DNA from: an uncultured Flavobacteriaceae bacterium | GTDB lineage: Bacteria; Bacteroidota; Bacteroidia; Flavobacteriales; Flavobacteriaceae | Length of the DNA: 64,000 bases | Direction of reading: 5' to 3' | Assembly (NCBI GenBank): GCA_943789365.1 | Contig: CALSTV010000001.1 | Location: 620,001-684,000, forward strand | The notes under the pieces: generated by a model | The model's database searches: none | What the model saw: the letters and a program-made list of their open reading frames with translations, nothing else | What the model was told of the DNA's origin: nothing | Part shown: piece by piece, positions 1-8,115 of the stretch | Numbering within the stretch: position 1 is the first letter of the stretch | How the letters are laid out: the number at the start of each line of letters is the position of its first letter | Program-made: the position numbers and the translations under genes

Positions 1-20
1 CGAGTTTCATAGAAAGATTC

Positions 21-1451
21 CTACTTTTCAAGTAGTTGTTTAATTTTAATATTGAAAGCTGCAAATATAAGTGTTGTGATTGGACTCACATAATTGAAAA
101 TTGCAAAAACAAAATAATCAGCCACAGAAACACCCAAAACGGAGGATTGATACGCTCCACAGGTATTCCAAGGAATTAAAACGGAAGTAACCGTTCCAGA
201 ATCCTCTAACGTTCGACTCAAATTTTGCGGAGCCAGTCCTTTTTCAGCGTAGGCGTCCTTAAACATTTTCCCTGGTATTACAATTGCTAAATATTGGTCC
301 GATGCAATAATATTGAGTCCCAAACAACTCAGCACTGTGCTTGCAAACAAGCCAAAAACTGAGGTCGCCATTTTTAAGAGTACTTCTGTAATTTTCGACA
401 AAGCCCCAATGGCATCCATGGCACCTCCAAAAACCATTGCTGATATGATCAATAAAATAGTCCATATCATACCTTTCATTCCTCCTGAACTAAAAAGTTC
501 ATTTAAAGCTTCATTATCAGTGTGAATTTGAATGTCTGTAAAAATAGAAGTTTGAATTGCCGACAAAGGAGACAACGCAATATTTTTCAAAAGATCTGGC
601 TGTAAGAATAAAGCAAAAACCGCTGCTAAAACCACACCTGAAAGTAATGAAATTAGAGGTTTTACTTTTAACAAAATTAGCAAAACAACTACCCCTGGCA
701 CTGTAAACAACCACGGACTTATATAGAAGGTATTTCCGATTACCTCTAATAAACTACTTAGATCGGCATTACCTGTTGTTTCAATACTAACACTAATTAT
801 AACAAATGCAATTAGTGTTAGTATCAACGAAGGGACAGTGGTCATCGCCATATATTTTATGTGTGTAAACAAATCGGTACCAGCCATCGCTGGTGCCAAA
901 TTGGTGGTATCACTTAACGGAGACATTTTATCTCCAAAATACGCACCAGAAATCACAGCTCCGGCAATCATACCTGAAGGAATTCCTAAAGCAGTTCCAA
1001 TTCCAACAAGTGCAATTCCAACCGTTGCTGATGTGGTCCAAGAGCTCCCTGTAGCTACAGAAATAATGGCAGCAATAATCACAGAAGCTGGCAAAAAAAC
1101 AGTAGGATTCAACACTTGCAAACCATAGTATACCATGGCTGGTATTACGCCGCTTATCAACCAAGTTCCAGAAAGAGCTCCTACCAAAAACAAAATAAGT
1201 ATTGGAACCGAAACAGAACGAATATTTGCTAAGATTTCTTGGACTACCTTAGCCAAAGAAATTTTGTTTTTAAATCCAATCAACACGGCGACCAATGCAG
1301 CAATCAGTAATATATATTGATTTGAATATGCCCCTAGCCATTCACCGTCTTTGACAAATATATTGAAGGCTAACATCCCCATCAAAACATAGACAGATAC
1401 TAAAGCTTCAAATAAGGGCAAAATCGTTCGTGTATTGGATTGTTTAGACAT
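21..1451 (-). CDS. nhaC: Na+/H+ antiporter, NhaC family
   Basis: Predicted inner-membrane secondary transporter of 476 residues that would exchange Na+ for H+ (pH and sodium homeostasis). The sequence has roughly a dozen hydrophobic segments. It carries the family-typical stretch SPLSDTTNLAPAMAGTDLF after a glycine-rich helix (about residues 165-200), and a late polar motif PWNTCGAYQSSVLGV near residue 425. Length matches the NhaC family. ATG start; the gene ends 20 bases inside the window edge. It is the last minus-strand gene after dtd, 97 bases downstream of it, and probably has its own promoter in that gap. The family is well supported. The ion transported is inferred from the family, because some NhaC relatives carry malate/lactate instead. 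Confidence 0.9.
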   Translation of the reverse strand: MSKQSNTRTILPLFEALVSVYVLMGMLAFNIFVKDGEWLGAYSNQYILLIAALVAVLIGFKNKISLAKVVQEILANIRSVSVPILILFLVGALSGTWLISGVIPAMVYYGLQVLNPTVFLPASVIIAAIISVATGSSWTTSATVGIALVGIGTALGIPSGMIAGAVISGAYFGDKMSPLSDTTNLAPAMAGTDLFTHIKYMAMTTVPSLILTLIAFVIISVSIETTGNADLSSLLEVIGNTFYISPWLFTVPGVVVLLILLKVKPLISLLSGVVLAAVFALFLQPDLLKNIALSPLSAIQTSIFTDIQIHTDNEALNELFSSGGMKGMIWTILLIISAMVFGGAMDAIGALSKITEVLLKMATSVFGLFASTVLSCLGLNIIASDQYLAIVIPGKMFKDAYAEKGLAPQNLSRTLEDSGTVTSVLIPWNTCGAYQSSVLGVSVADYFVFAIFNYVSPITTLIFAAFNIKIKQLLEK

Positions 1452-1548
1452 AGGATAAATATAATTTTATTTCAAAGAAACTAAAATACCATTTTATTTA
1501 TAGATACAAAAAGATAGTTTCATTGCTTATTTTCTCACAAGAAACAGT

Positions 1549-2001
1549 TTAGATTTTATTTTTTGAATCGAGAAGAATGGTAACTGGGCCGTCATTCACT
1601 AAGGCTACTTTCATGTCAGCTCCAAAAACCCCTTTCCCTACATTTTTTCCGAGAATTGATTCGAGTTCCTTTAAGAAGTGTTTATATATTGGAATTGCAA
1701 TTTCTGGTTTTGCGGCGTTCATATAAGAGGGTCTATTTCCTTTTTTAGTAGTTGCTTGCAAGGTGAACTGACTTACTGCCAACAATTCGCCATCTGTATC
1801 TAGCAACGAAGTATTCATGACACCTTCTGCGTCATTAAAAATACGCATATTACAGATTTTGGCAGCCAACCATTTACTATCTTCATGTCCATCAGCAGGT
1901 TCAACCCCAACCAAAATAAGAAGTCCAGCTCCAATAGCAGCAACAACTGTTCCATCGATAGTTACAGACGCGTTTTGTACTCGTTGAATTACGACTTTCA
2001 T
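1549..2001 (-). CDS. dtd: D-aminoacyl-tRNA deacylase
   Basis: Cytosolic trans-editing enzyme that hydrolyses D-amino acids (classically D-Tyr) and mischarged Gly from tRNA. At 150 residues it has the usual DTD length. The two signature motifs are present: SQFTLQA (about residues 77-83), and the Gly-cisPro chirality filter within NDGPVTILLDS near the C-terminus. It starts with ATG and lies 27 bases after rsgA, so it is probably the last gene of the aromatic amino acid operon. This context, a D-Tyr/D-Phe editing enzyme downstream of Phe/Tyr biosynthesis, is plausible but functional coupling is inference. Confidence 0.96.
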   Translation of the reverse strand: MKVVIQRVQNASVTIDGTVVAAIGAGLLILVGVEPADGHEDSKWLAAKICNMRIFNDAEGVMNTSLLDTDGELLAVSQFTLQATTKKGNRPSYMNAAKPEIAIPIYKHFLKELESILGKNVGKGVFGADMKVALVNDGPVTILLDSKNKI

Positions 2002-2028
2002 TTTCCTATGTATTTACAAAAAAACAGT

Positions 2029-2979
2029 TTATTTTTTCTTAGCTGCGTATATATCTTGTCTAAAATGCTCATCTTCGCCTTTTACCATTTGCAAATAACT
2101 GAAATATCTTGAAGGTGCAATGGTATCATCTTCAATTCCTCCTTTGATTGCACATTTAGGTTCATTCAAATGCATGCAGTTATGAAATTTACACTGTTGT
2201 TTGAGTTCAAAAAACTCCGGAAAATAATTTGCGATTTCCTCAGTTTCAAAGTCTACAATTCCAAAACCTTTCACACCTGGGGTATCAATAATATAGCCAC
2301 CAAAGCTCAATGGATGCATTTCTGCAAAAGTCGTCGTGTGCTGTCCTTGCTTATGCTGTTCAGATATTTCAAGCGTCTTAAGATTTAAGCTAGGTTCAAT
2401 AGCATTTACCAATGTAGATTTCCCAACACCCGAATGCCCTGCGAATAATGTCACATTATCTTTCATCAGTTCTTTGACTTCAGAAATTTGTGTTTGTTCT
2501 TTTGCTGAGATAGCTAAACAATCGTATCCAATACTTGTATAAATATCGAATAGTTCCTCACAAATATCTCCGGTTTCTTCAGAAAACGTATCTACCTTAT
2601 TAAATAAGATGGTAACGGGAATGTGATAGGCTTCTGCTGCTACTAGAAATCGATCTATAAAACTTGTAGATGTAGGCGGATTGTCTATGGTGACCAATAA
2701 AAAAGCGCGGTCAATATTGGAGGCAATAATATGTGTACGCTTGGATAGATTCACAGATTTCCGAACAATATAGTTTCTTCGTGTGTGAATCTCTGTAATT
2801 ACACCTGTATCCTTATTCGGTTCCAACTCAAAATCTACGAGGTCACCAACCGCAACAGGATTTGTGCTTTTGATGCCTTCTTTACGAAATTTCCCACGAA
2901 TTCTACATTTGTGAATCTGAGTATCTTCTGTTCTAACCAGGTACCAACTTCCAGTAGATTTTATTACAACACCCTTCAT
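2029..2979 (-). CDS. rsgA: Ribosome small subunit-dependent GTPase A
   Basis: Circularly permuted GTPase that acts in late 30S subunit assembly. The order seen is an N-terminal OB fold (SWYLVRTED), then G4 NKVD, G5 SAK, G1 GHSGVGKS (about residue 180) and G3 DTPG (about residue 231), followed by a C-terminal zinc-binding cluster (CKFHNCMHLNEPKC). The open frame extends 15 codons upstream to 3024, but I chose the internal ATG at 2979, because MKGVVIKSTGSWY is where family members begin and the upstream residues are not conserved-looking. The protein is then 316 residues. It lies between the DAHP synthase fusion and dtd on the same strand. Confidence 0.95.
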   Translation of the reverse strand: MKGVVIKSTGSWYLVRTEDTQIHKCRIRGKFRKEGIKSTNPVAVGDLVDFELEPNKDTGVITEIHTRRNYIVRKSVNLSKRTHIIASNIDRAFLLVTIDNPPTSTSFIDRFLVAAEAYHIPVTILFNKVDTFSEETGDICEELFDIYTSIGYDCLAISAKEQTQISEVKELMKDNVTLFAGHSGVGKSTLVNAIEPSLNLKTLEISEQHKQGQHTTTFAEMHPLSFGGYIIDTPGVKGFGIVDFETEEIANYFPEFFELKQQCKFHNCMHLNEPKCAIKGGIEDDTIAPSRYFSYLQMVKGEDEHFRQDIYAAKKK

Positions 2980-3072
2980 AAGGTTTACAGGTTTTAGTAT
3001 ACAAAAATACCACAAAGACCTCAAATAAATGAGAAATTCGTGGTATTCTTATCTACATCAAGTGCATTGGAG

Positions 3073-4155
3073 TTATTTTCCAGATACAATTGATTCTTGA
3101 TGGTTTATTGATTCTTGATGAATTGCTTTGAATACAGTTTCAACAAAAGCTTCACTCAATCCTCTAACAGAACCTTCTTTTTTCACAGAGTTTAAAATTT
3201 CTGCCCAACGATCGTCTTGTAAAATTGAGATATTCTTTCCTTTCTTCACCTCACCTATTTGCTCAACAATTTTCATTCGTTCAGATAACGTGTCTAAAAT
3301 ATGATTGTCAACTACATCAATTTCAGCTCTCAATCCTTGCAATTGATCCAATGCTTCTCCTTCCGCTTTTGGCTCTCTTACTTTTAAATCATCCATGATT
3401 TCAACCAAACGCTCTGGCGTAATTTGCTGTGCAGCATCCGACCATGCAGTGTCAGGTGTTGTATGCGTTTCAATCATCAATCCTTCAAAGTTCAAATCTA
3501 AAGCAATTTGAGAGATATCCTGAATTCCAGTTCTATTTCCACAAATATGAGATGGATCATTGATGATTGGCAAGTCAGGGAATTGTTGTTTCAATGCAAT
3601 TGGTAATTGCCATTGTGGTACGTTTCTATAGCTAGTTTTCTTGTAAGAAGAGAAACCTCTATGGATTACACCTAATTTTTTGATATTCGCAGTATGCAAA
3701 CGTTCTACACCACCTAACCACAATGCTAAATCTGGATTGATTGGATTTTTCACCAAAACAATCTTATCAGTTCCATTCAAAGCATCTGCAATTTCTTGAA
3801 CTGCAAACGGGTTTACTGTAGTTCTTGCTCCTAACCAAAGGATATCAACATCTGCTTCCAAAGCCAACTTTACGTGTGCTAAGTTCGCAACTTCCACAGC
3901 AATTAACATTCCTGTTTCTTTTTTTACTCTTTGCAACCATGGCAACGCTACGGCTCCAACTCCTTCAAAACCTCCTGGTCTTGTTCTCGGTTTCCATACA
4001 CCTGCTCTAAATACAGTTGCATCTGTGTTTTTCAATTCGTGTGCAATCTTTAATACTTGCTCTTCTGTTTCAGCACTACAAGGTCCTGCAATCACCAATG
4101 GGTGTTCCAATTGCATGTCATCTAACCAAGTTCTGAATTCTTTCGTGTTTTCCAT
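3073..4155 (-). CDS. Bifunctional DAHP synthase / chorismate mutase
   Basis: 360 residues. The N-terminal part (about 1-250) is a KDO8P-synthase-like 3-deoxy-7-phosphoheptulonate synthase: PLVIAGPCSAETEEQV, KPRTRPGGFEG, NDPSHICGNR and a late IETHTTPDTAWSD. It condenses PEP and erythrose 4-phosphate at the entry to the shikimate pathway. The C-terminal part (about 265-345) is an AroQ-type chorismate mutase helix bundle (LRAEIDVVDNHILDTLSERM) that makes prephenate. The fusion is common in Bacteroidota, and the mutase domain typically serves as allosteric sensor. Fourth gene of the phe/tyr operon, 48 bases after tyrA, so one operon supplies the pathway entry, prephenate and both of its branches. 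Confidence 0.96.
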   Translation of the reverse strand: MENTKEFRTWLDDMQLEHPLVIAGPCSAETEEQVLKIAHELKNTDATVFRAGVWKPRTRPGGFEGVGAVALPWLQRVKKETGMLIAVEVANLAHVKLALEADVDILWLGARTTVNPFAVQEIADALNGTDKIVLVKNPINPDLALWLGGVERLHTANIKKLGVIHRGFSSYKKTSYRNVPQWQLPIALKQQFPDLPIINDPSHICGNRTGIQDISQIALDLNFEGLMIETHTTPDTAWSDAAQQITPERLVEIMDDLKVREPKAEGEALDQLQGLRAEIDVVDNHILDTLSERMKIVEQIGEVKKGKNISILQDDRWAEILNSVKKEGSVRGLSEAFVETVFKAIHQESINHQESIVSGK

Positions 4156-4203
4156 GGTATAATTATTATTCGACTATTTTATTATTTAGTATTTTCAAAG
4201 GAA

Positions 4204-5097
4204 CTATTTTTTAATTCCTTCTAATATTTCTTTGATATAATTTGTTTCAGCCATTGAATCTTGCAAGGCTACAGTTTCTTCATTTTCTATTAATGCTCTA
4301 AACTCGGTTAAGTTTTTAATATACTCATCGAGAGAGGTCAAAATGTTTTTTTTATTCCCTACAAAAATGGGCGACCACATTTTGGGAGAACTTTTTGCCA
4401 GACGTACGGTAGATTCAAATCCACTTCCCGCCATATCAAATATGTTTTGTTCTTCCTTTTCTATTTCCAACACGGTTTTCCCTAACATAAAAGAACTGAT
4501 ATGCGACAGGTGTGACACATAAGCAATATGCTTGTCGTGCTCCGCACTATCCATAAAAATAGTTCTCATCTTCAAGGCCTCAAAAATTGCTAGGGTTTTC
4601 TCTATAGAAACCTTACTACTCAATTCCCGATCGCAAATAATATTTACTTTTCCATCGAATAAATTATAGATGGCGGCTTCAGGTCCTGAGAACTCCGTTC
4701 CGGCAATTGGATGAACGGCCACAAAATTAACTCTTTTTGAGTGCTTTACAACATTTTTACAAATGTTTTCTTTTGTGGAGCCCACATCGAAAACCAAGGC
4801 GTCCTCCTTTATCATATTTAAAACGTCTATTGCTAGTTGTGGCGCATGATTCACGGGAATTGCAATCACAACAACATCTGCTTGATTTAGAGACGAAAAC
4901 GGAATAATTTCATCGACAATTCCAAGTTTCAATGCTTTTGAAGCATTAGAATCGTTTGCATCGATTCCTAAAACCGTCCATTGCAGTCGTTTTTTCAACT
5001 CCAACGCGAGGGAACCTCCAATCAATCCCAGGCCAATAACAGCCACTTTGGTGTCCTTAGTATTCACAATGTCTGCTTGTTGACTTGGCGCATTCAT
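4204..5097 (-). CDS. tyrA: Prephenate dehydrogenase
   Basis: Cytosolic enzyme that oxidatively decarboxylates prephenate to 4-hydroxyphenylpyruvate in tyrosine synthesis. The 297 residues begin with a Rossmann nucleotide-binding loop, VIGLGLIGGSLALEL (about 20-34). A conserved HPIAGTEFSGPEAA follows (about 133-146), then the helical dimerisation half with HIAYVSHLSHISSF. No C-terminal ACT domain is visible, so feedback regulation is more likely at the DAHP synthase-mutase and at the attenuator. It lies 12 bases after the aminotransferase gene, so translational coupling is likely. Confidence 0.95.
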   Translation of the reverse strand: MNAPSQQADIVNTKDTKVAVIGLGLIGGSLALELKKRLQWTVLGIDANDSNASKALKLGIVDEIIPFSSLNQADVVVIAIPVNHAPQLAIDVLNMIKEDALVFDVGSTKENICKNVVKHSKRVNFVAVHPIAGTEFSGPEAAIYNLFDGKVNIICDRELSSKVSIEKTLAIFEALKMRTIFMDSAEHDKHIAYVSHLSHISSFMLGKTVLEIEKEEQNIFDMAGSGFESTVRLAKSSPKMWSPIFVGNKKNILTSLDEYIKNLTEFRALIENEETVALQDSMAETNYIKEILEGIKK

Positions 5098-5109
5098 AAT
5101 TTTTAATTC

Positions 5110-6258
5110 CTAGTTTAATACTCGTGCTAATACTTCTTCTAATTTGCTTTCTTGCACACATAAAGACAATCGGATATACCCTTCTCCATTCGAACCAAAT
5201 ACAGTTCCCGGTGTTAGGAACACATCTTTCTCGTACAATAGTTTATCTGTCATCTGTTCAGAAGTAATTCCATCAGGTAATTTCGCCCAAACAAACATCC
5301 CTCCATTCTCTCTGTTGTAAACACATTGCAATGCATCCAATATCTTCCATGTCAAAGCTCTTCTTTTTTCATACACCTTATTGAGGTCTACAAACCAATC
5401 ATTTGCTAACTCCAATGCTTTCACAGCTCCTTTTTGAATGCCATAGAACATACCAGAGTCCATATTACTCTTTACCTTCAAAACTTCAGTCAAGTAGTTA
5501 TCTGCTCCCAAAACCATACCTACTCTCCATCCTGCCATATTAAAAGACTTGCTCAAGGAATTCAATTCTAAAGCCACTTCTTTGGCGCCTTCGTATTGAA
5601 AAATACTTTTCGGGGCATCGTTTAAAATAAAACTGTAGGGATTGTCGTTTATCAATAAAATATCGTGCTTCTTTGCGAAAGCAATTAAACTTTCAAAAAG
5701 TGCATCAGTAGCTTTTGTTCCTGTTGGCATATGTGGATAATTCACCCACATCAATTTGACTTTCGACAAGTCATTTTTTTCAATTTCACTATAGTTTGGC
5801 AACCAATCTGACGCCTCTGTTAAATTATAATGTAAGGCTTCTGCCCCTACCAATTTGGTAACAGAACTATAGGTTGGGTACCCCGGATTTGGAATTAAGA
5901 CCTGATCGCCTTCGTTTAAAAAAGCCATAGATATATGCATAATTCCTTCTTTCGAACCTAATAAAGGTAAAACTTCATTAAGAGGATCTATACTTACATC
6001 AAAATGATTCTTGTAAAAACTCGCCATGGCCGCTCTTAATTCGGGAATTCCTTGGTAGCTTTTATAAGCATGCGCCATAGGGTCCGACATAGCTGCTGTA
6101 ATGGCCTCAATTACTTCTGTTGGCGGGTCCAAATCTGGGCTCCCAATCCCCAAACTAATAATAGGTTTTCCAGCTGCTTGCAATTGTCCTACCTCTCTCA
6201 ATTTCTTTGAGAAGTAATACTCTTTTACATCCTTTAATCTGTTCGCTCTTGATATCAT
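5110..6258 (-). CDS. Aromatic-pathway aminotransferase, class I/II
   Basis: PLP-dependent fold-type I aminotransferase of 382 residues. The Schiff-base lysine is in SLSKSFNMAGWRVG (about residue 236). Other PLP contacts are NPGYPTYSS, NYPHMPTG and INDNPYSF. Between pheA and tyrA it most likely transaminates phenylpyruvate and 4-hydroxyphenylpyruvate, or prephenate itself; that assignment comes from context. Related sequences are often annotated as LL-diaminopimelate or aspartate aminotransferases, so the substrate cannot be fixed from the sequence. It follows pheA by 29 bases on the same strand. Confidence 0.9.
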   Translation of the reverse strand: MISRANRLKDVKEYYFSKKLREVGQLQAAGKPIISLGIGSPDLDPPTEVIEAITAAMSDPMAHAYKSYQGIPELRAAMASFYKNHFDVSIDPLNEVLPLLGSKEGIMHISMAFLNEGDQVLIPNPGYPTYSSVTKLVGAEALHYNLTEASDWLPNYSEIEKNDLSKVKLMWVNYPHMPTGTKATDALFESLIAFAKKHDILLINDNPYSFILNDAPKSIFQYEGAKEVALELNSLSKSFNMAGWRVGMVLGADNYLTEVLKVKSNMDSGMFYGIQKGAVKALELANDWFVDLNKVYEKRRALTWKILDALQCVYNRENGGMFVWAKLPDGITSEQMTDKLLYEKDVFLTPGTVFGSNGEGYIRLSLCVQESKLEEVLARVLN

Positions 6259-6287
6259 TTTTCTATACTACTTGGTGAACTATGTCA

Positions 6288-7103
6288 CTATTTATTTTTC
6301 TGATATTCTCCTAACACTTTGCAACTCGATACTTTTGCACTAATATCTTTCAAAGCATTTTTATATTCTTGGTAATCGTCGAAAACCAAATCTGCAAAAA
6401 AAGCATATTCCCATGGTTTTTCAATAATTGGTAATGATTGAATTTTTGACAAGTTCACTTTGTGCTTTGCCAATTCCATCAGCACTTCTCCAAGCGACCC
6501 ACTTGTATCTTTTAGAACAAACTTCAAAGACGCCTTTGTTAAGGTTATTTGATGGTTGTTTGTTTTCTTTTCAACAATTACAAATCGGGTGTGATTGTCC
6601 TTTATGGTTTGTATTTCACTTGCCAATATTTCTAGGTTGTAGATTGCAGCGGCTCTGCTACTCGCAATTGCACCTACTCCTTTCAATTTTTCCTCTTCAA
6701 TTCTCTTGGCTACATCGGCTGTATCCTTGTCTTCAATGAGTTGAATATGGGGATAAGCTCTAAAAAACTTACGGCATTGCAGCAAGGCCATTGGATGTGA
6801 ATATACTTCTTTAATGTCTTCAATTTTTTGACCTTTTAAAGCCATCAAATTATGATGAATTGGCAAATAATATTCTCCCGTAACCTCCAAACCAGACTCA
6901 TCAATTAAGGCATAGTTCGGCAAAATAGCACCCGCAATGGAATTTTCAATAGCCATAACAGCTACAGCTACCTTGCCTTCCAATACTAAATCGGGCATTT
7001 CACCAAAGGTCATGCATTCAGAAAACACGTTGTCTTTTCCAAAATAATCTTCGGCAACAATGTGGTGGTAAGATCCTCTTATTCCTTGAATTGCTATATT
7101 CAT
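6288..7103 (-). CDS. pheA: Prephenate dehydratase
   Basis: Cytosolic enzyme that converts prephenate to phenylpyruvate, the committed step to phenylalanine. Residues 1-175 form the catalytic domain, with IQGIRGSYHHIVAEDYFG, IENSIAGAILPNYALID and the catalytic Thr-Arg-Phe of NHTRFVIV (about 169-173). Residues 190-265 form an ACT domain (LKDTSGSLGEVLMELA). The ACT motif that in many dehydratases reads ESRP and binds Phe reads QSLP here, so allosteric inhibition may differ. There is no chorismate mutase domain; that activity is fused to the DAHP synthase instead. First structural gene of the operon, its start lies 18 bases after the leader attenuator. Confidence 0.96.
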   Translation of the reverse strand: MNIAIQGIRGSYHHIVAEDYFGKDNVFSECMTFGEMPDLVLEGKVAVAVMAIENSIAGAILPNYALIDESGLEVTGEYYLPIHHNLMALKGQKIEDIKEVYSHPMALLQCRKFFRAYPHIQLIEDKDTADVAKRIEEEKLKGVGAIASSRAAAIYNLEILASEIQTIKDNHTRFVIVEKKTNNHQITLTKASLKFVLKDTSGSLGEVLMELAKHKVNLSKIQSLPIIEKPWEYAFFADLVFDDYQEYKNALKDISAKVSSCKVLGEYQKNK

Positions 7104-7120
7104 TCTATTCTTCTTTATAC

Positions 7121-7150
7121 AAAAAAAAGTCCCGATTTCTCGAGACTTTC
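7121..7150 (-). terminator. Attenuator terminator before pheA
   Basis: On the minus strand AAAGTCTCG (7149-7141), loop AGAAAT, CGGGACTTT (7134-7126) forms a nine-pair stem with one G-U, followed by a run of eight T (7128-7121). It ends 18 bases before the pheA start. The 5' arm of this terminator can alternatively pair with CGAGACTTTC at 7197-7188, giving a perfect ten-pair antiterminator. Confidence 0.9.
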
Positions 7151-7169
7151 TTTATTGTAATCATTTATT

Positions 7170-7256
7170 TTATTTTGATAACACACAGAAAGTCTCGCTT
7201 CTTTTAAAAAAATAAAAGAAGAAAAAGAAACTTGTAAATGTAAATGTGTTTTTCAT
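7170..7256 (-). CDS. Phe attenuator leader peptide (pheL-like)
   Basis: A 28-codon frame from ATG 7256 to TAA 7170, too short for ordinary gene calling. It begins MKNTFTFTS, continues with a run of five Phe, one Tyr and two more Phe, then KRSETFCVLSK. Ten of 28 codons are Phe and one is Tyr. The Phe cluster ends about ten bases before the antiterminator half-stem, and the stop codon lies beyond it, which is the geometry of ribosome-mediated attenuation. A TAAATTTG promoter element lies 18 bases upstream. This is a regulatory peptide; the product itself probably has no function. Confidence 0.88.
   Translation of the reverse strand: MKNTFTFTSFFFFFYFFKRSETFCVLSK
7188..7197 (-). promoter_or_regulatory. 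Antiterminator half-stem within Phe leader
   Basis: CGAGACTTTC at 7197-7188 (minus strand) is the exact reverse complement of GAAAGTCTCG at 7150-7141, the 5' arm of the terminator. It lies inside the leader peptide frame, just after the Phe run. A ribosome stalled on Phe codons would leave it free to pair and prevent termination. A ribosome reaching the stop codon would cover it and allow termination. Confidence 0.85.
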
Positions 7257-7273
7257 TGTCTTAATTAAAAGCA

Positions 7274-7304
7274 CAAATTTAAGATTTAATTTATTAATTC
7301 CTAA
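7274..7304 (-). promoter_or_regulatory. Promoter of the Phe leader and operon
   Basis: Minus-strand TAAATTTG (7281-7274) matches the flavobacterial -7 consensus TAnnTTTG exactly. A weaker TTAG (7304-7301) sits 19 bases upstream where TTG/TTTG is expected. The leader ATG is 18 bases downstream of the -7 element. Confidence 0.65.
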
Positions 7305-7382
7305 TCTTTCCTGAAAAATTTCTGAAGTATTTTAAACCGATTGGCCTTTTATAAAATAACGGAACATTTGTACCTTTACACT

Positions 7383-7829
7383 ATGGATACGATACGTTTT
7401 AAATTCATTGTAAAGGAAGACATCTTGCAAATACTCCCATTGCTACAACAATTAAACACAAAAACACCTTATGACATCCTAAAGCAAAGAGTGTTAGAAA
7501 TGGCTGAGCAAAGCTACCAGTGTTTAGGCATGTATGATGACAAAGAACTTATTGGTATTTGTGGTCTTTGGACCTTGACGCGGCACTATATAGGCAAGAC
7601 AATTGAACCAGATCATGTGGTAATTGATGCCTCCTATAGAGGTAAAAACCTAGGAAAAAAAATGTTCCAATGGGTGTATGATTATGCGCAACAACATGGG
7701 TATGAAGCTACTGAGTTAAACGCATACACTGGAAATAGAAAATCACATAAGTTTTATTTGAATGAAGGCTATGATATTTATGGATATCACTTTATCAAGG
7801 TTTTACGAAAAGATGGTGAATTTTATTAA
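7383..7829 (+). CDS. GNAT family N-acetyltransferase
   Basis: Acetyl-CoA-dependent transferase of the GNAT fold, 148 residues from ATG 7383. The pyrophosphate-binding loop on strand 4/helix 3 reads YRGKNLGKKMFQWV, preceded by HVVIDASYRG. The C-terminal half has YEATELNAYTGNRKSHKFYLNEGYDIYGYHF, usual for GNATs. The frame opens at TTG 7341, but TACCTTTA at 7371-7378 looks like a -7 promoter box only four bases before ATG 7383, so I prefer that start; the mRNA would then be almost leaderless. Substrate unknown. Confidence 0.82.
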   Translation: MDTIRFKFIVKEDILQILPLLQQLNTKTPYDILKQRVLEMAEQSYQCLGMYDDKELIGICGLWTLTRHYIGKTIEPDHVVIDASYRGKNLGKKMFQWVYDYAQQHGYEATELNAYTGNRKSHKFYLNEGYDIYGYHFIKVLRKDGEFY

Positions 7830-7836
7830 AAAAAAC

Positions 7837-7866
7837 TTGTGATACTTAAAAAAGAAAGTATCTTTG
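7837..7866 (+). promoter_or_regulatory. Flavobacterial promoter of tRNA-Gly
   Basis: TTG (7837-7839), 19 bases, then TATCTTTG (7859-7866), 12 bases before the mature tRNA 5' end. This is a textbook match to the Bacteroidota housekeeping consensus. Confidence 0.8.
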
Positions 7867-7878
7867 CCCCGCACTACC

Positions 7879-7951
7879 GCGAAAGTAGCTCAGTTGGTAG
7901 AGCGTCAGCCTTCCAAGCTGAATGTCGCCAGTTCGAACCTGGTCTTTCGCT
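7879..7951 (+). tRNA. tRNA-Gly (anticodon TCC)
   Basis: 73-base cloverleaf. Acceptor arms GCGAAAG/CTTTCGC, D-arm GCTC-AGTTGGTA-GAGC, anticodon loop CTTCCAA with TCC, T-arm GCCAG-TTCGAAC-CTGGT; no encoded CCA. A second copy lies at 49507-49579 and differs by one compensated pair in the T stem. Confidence 0.96.
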
Positions 7952-7952
7952 C

Positions 7953-7984
7953 AAAAAACTCCATCATCTTGATGGAGTTTTTTT
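7953..7984 (+). terminator. Intrinsic terminator after tRNA-Gly
   Basis: A stem of AAAAAACTCCATCA and TGATGGAGTTTTTTTT around the loop TCT, two bases after the tRNA end. Confidence 0.88.
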
Positions 7985-8005
7985 ATACCTCTAAATTGCG
8001 CCAAA

Positions 8006-8042
8006 CAAATGGTGACTAGCAACTTTGCGTTATCGCCATTTG
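8006..8042. repeat. Inverted repeat in tRNA-Gly/prfC gap
   Basis: CAAATGGTGA and TCGCCATTTG pair over ten positions (one G-U) around a 17-base loop, with no T-run. The rest of the 7985-8115 interval shows no coding sign. Role unknown. Confidence 0.4.
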
Positions 8043-8115
8043 AAACCTTTCAAACACCTTCTACTTTATACTGAATACTTTTTACTACCCTCTCTGTAAA
8101 TTGTTCATCAGCTCA

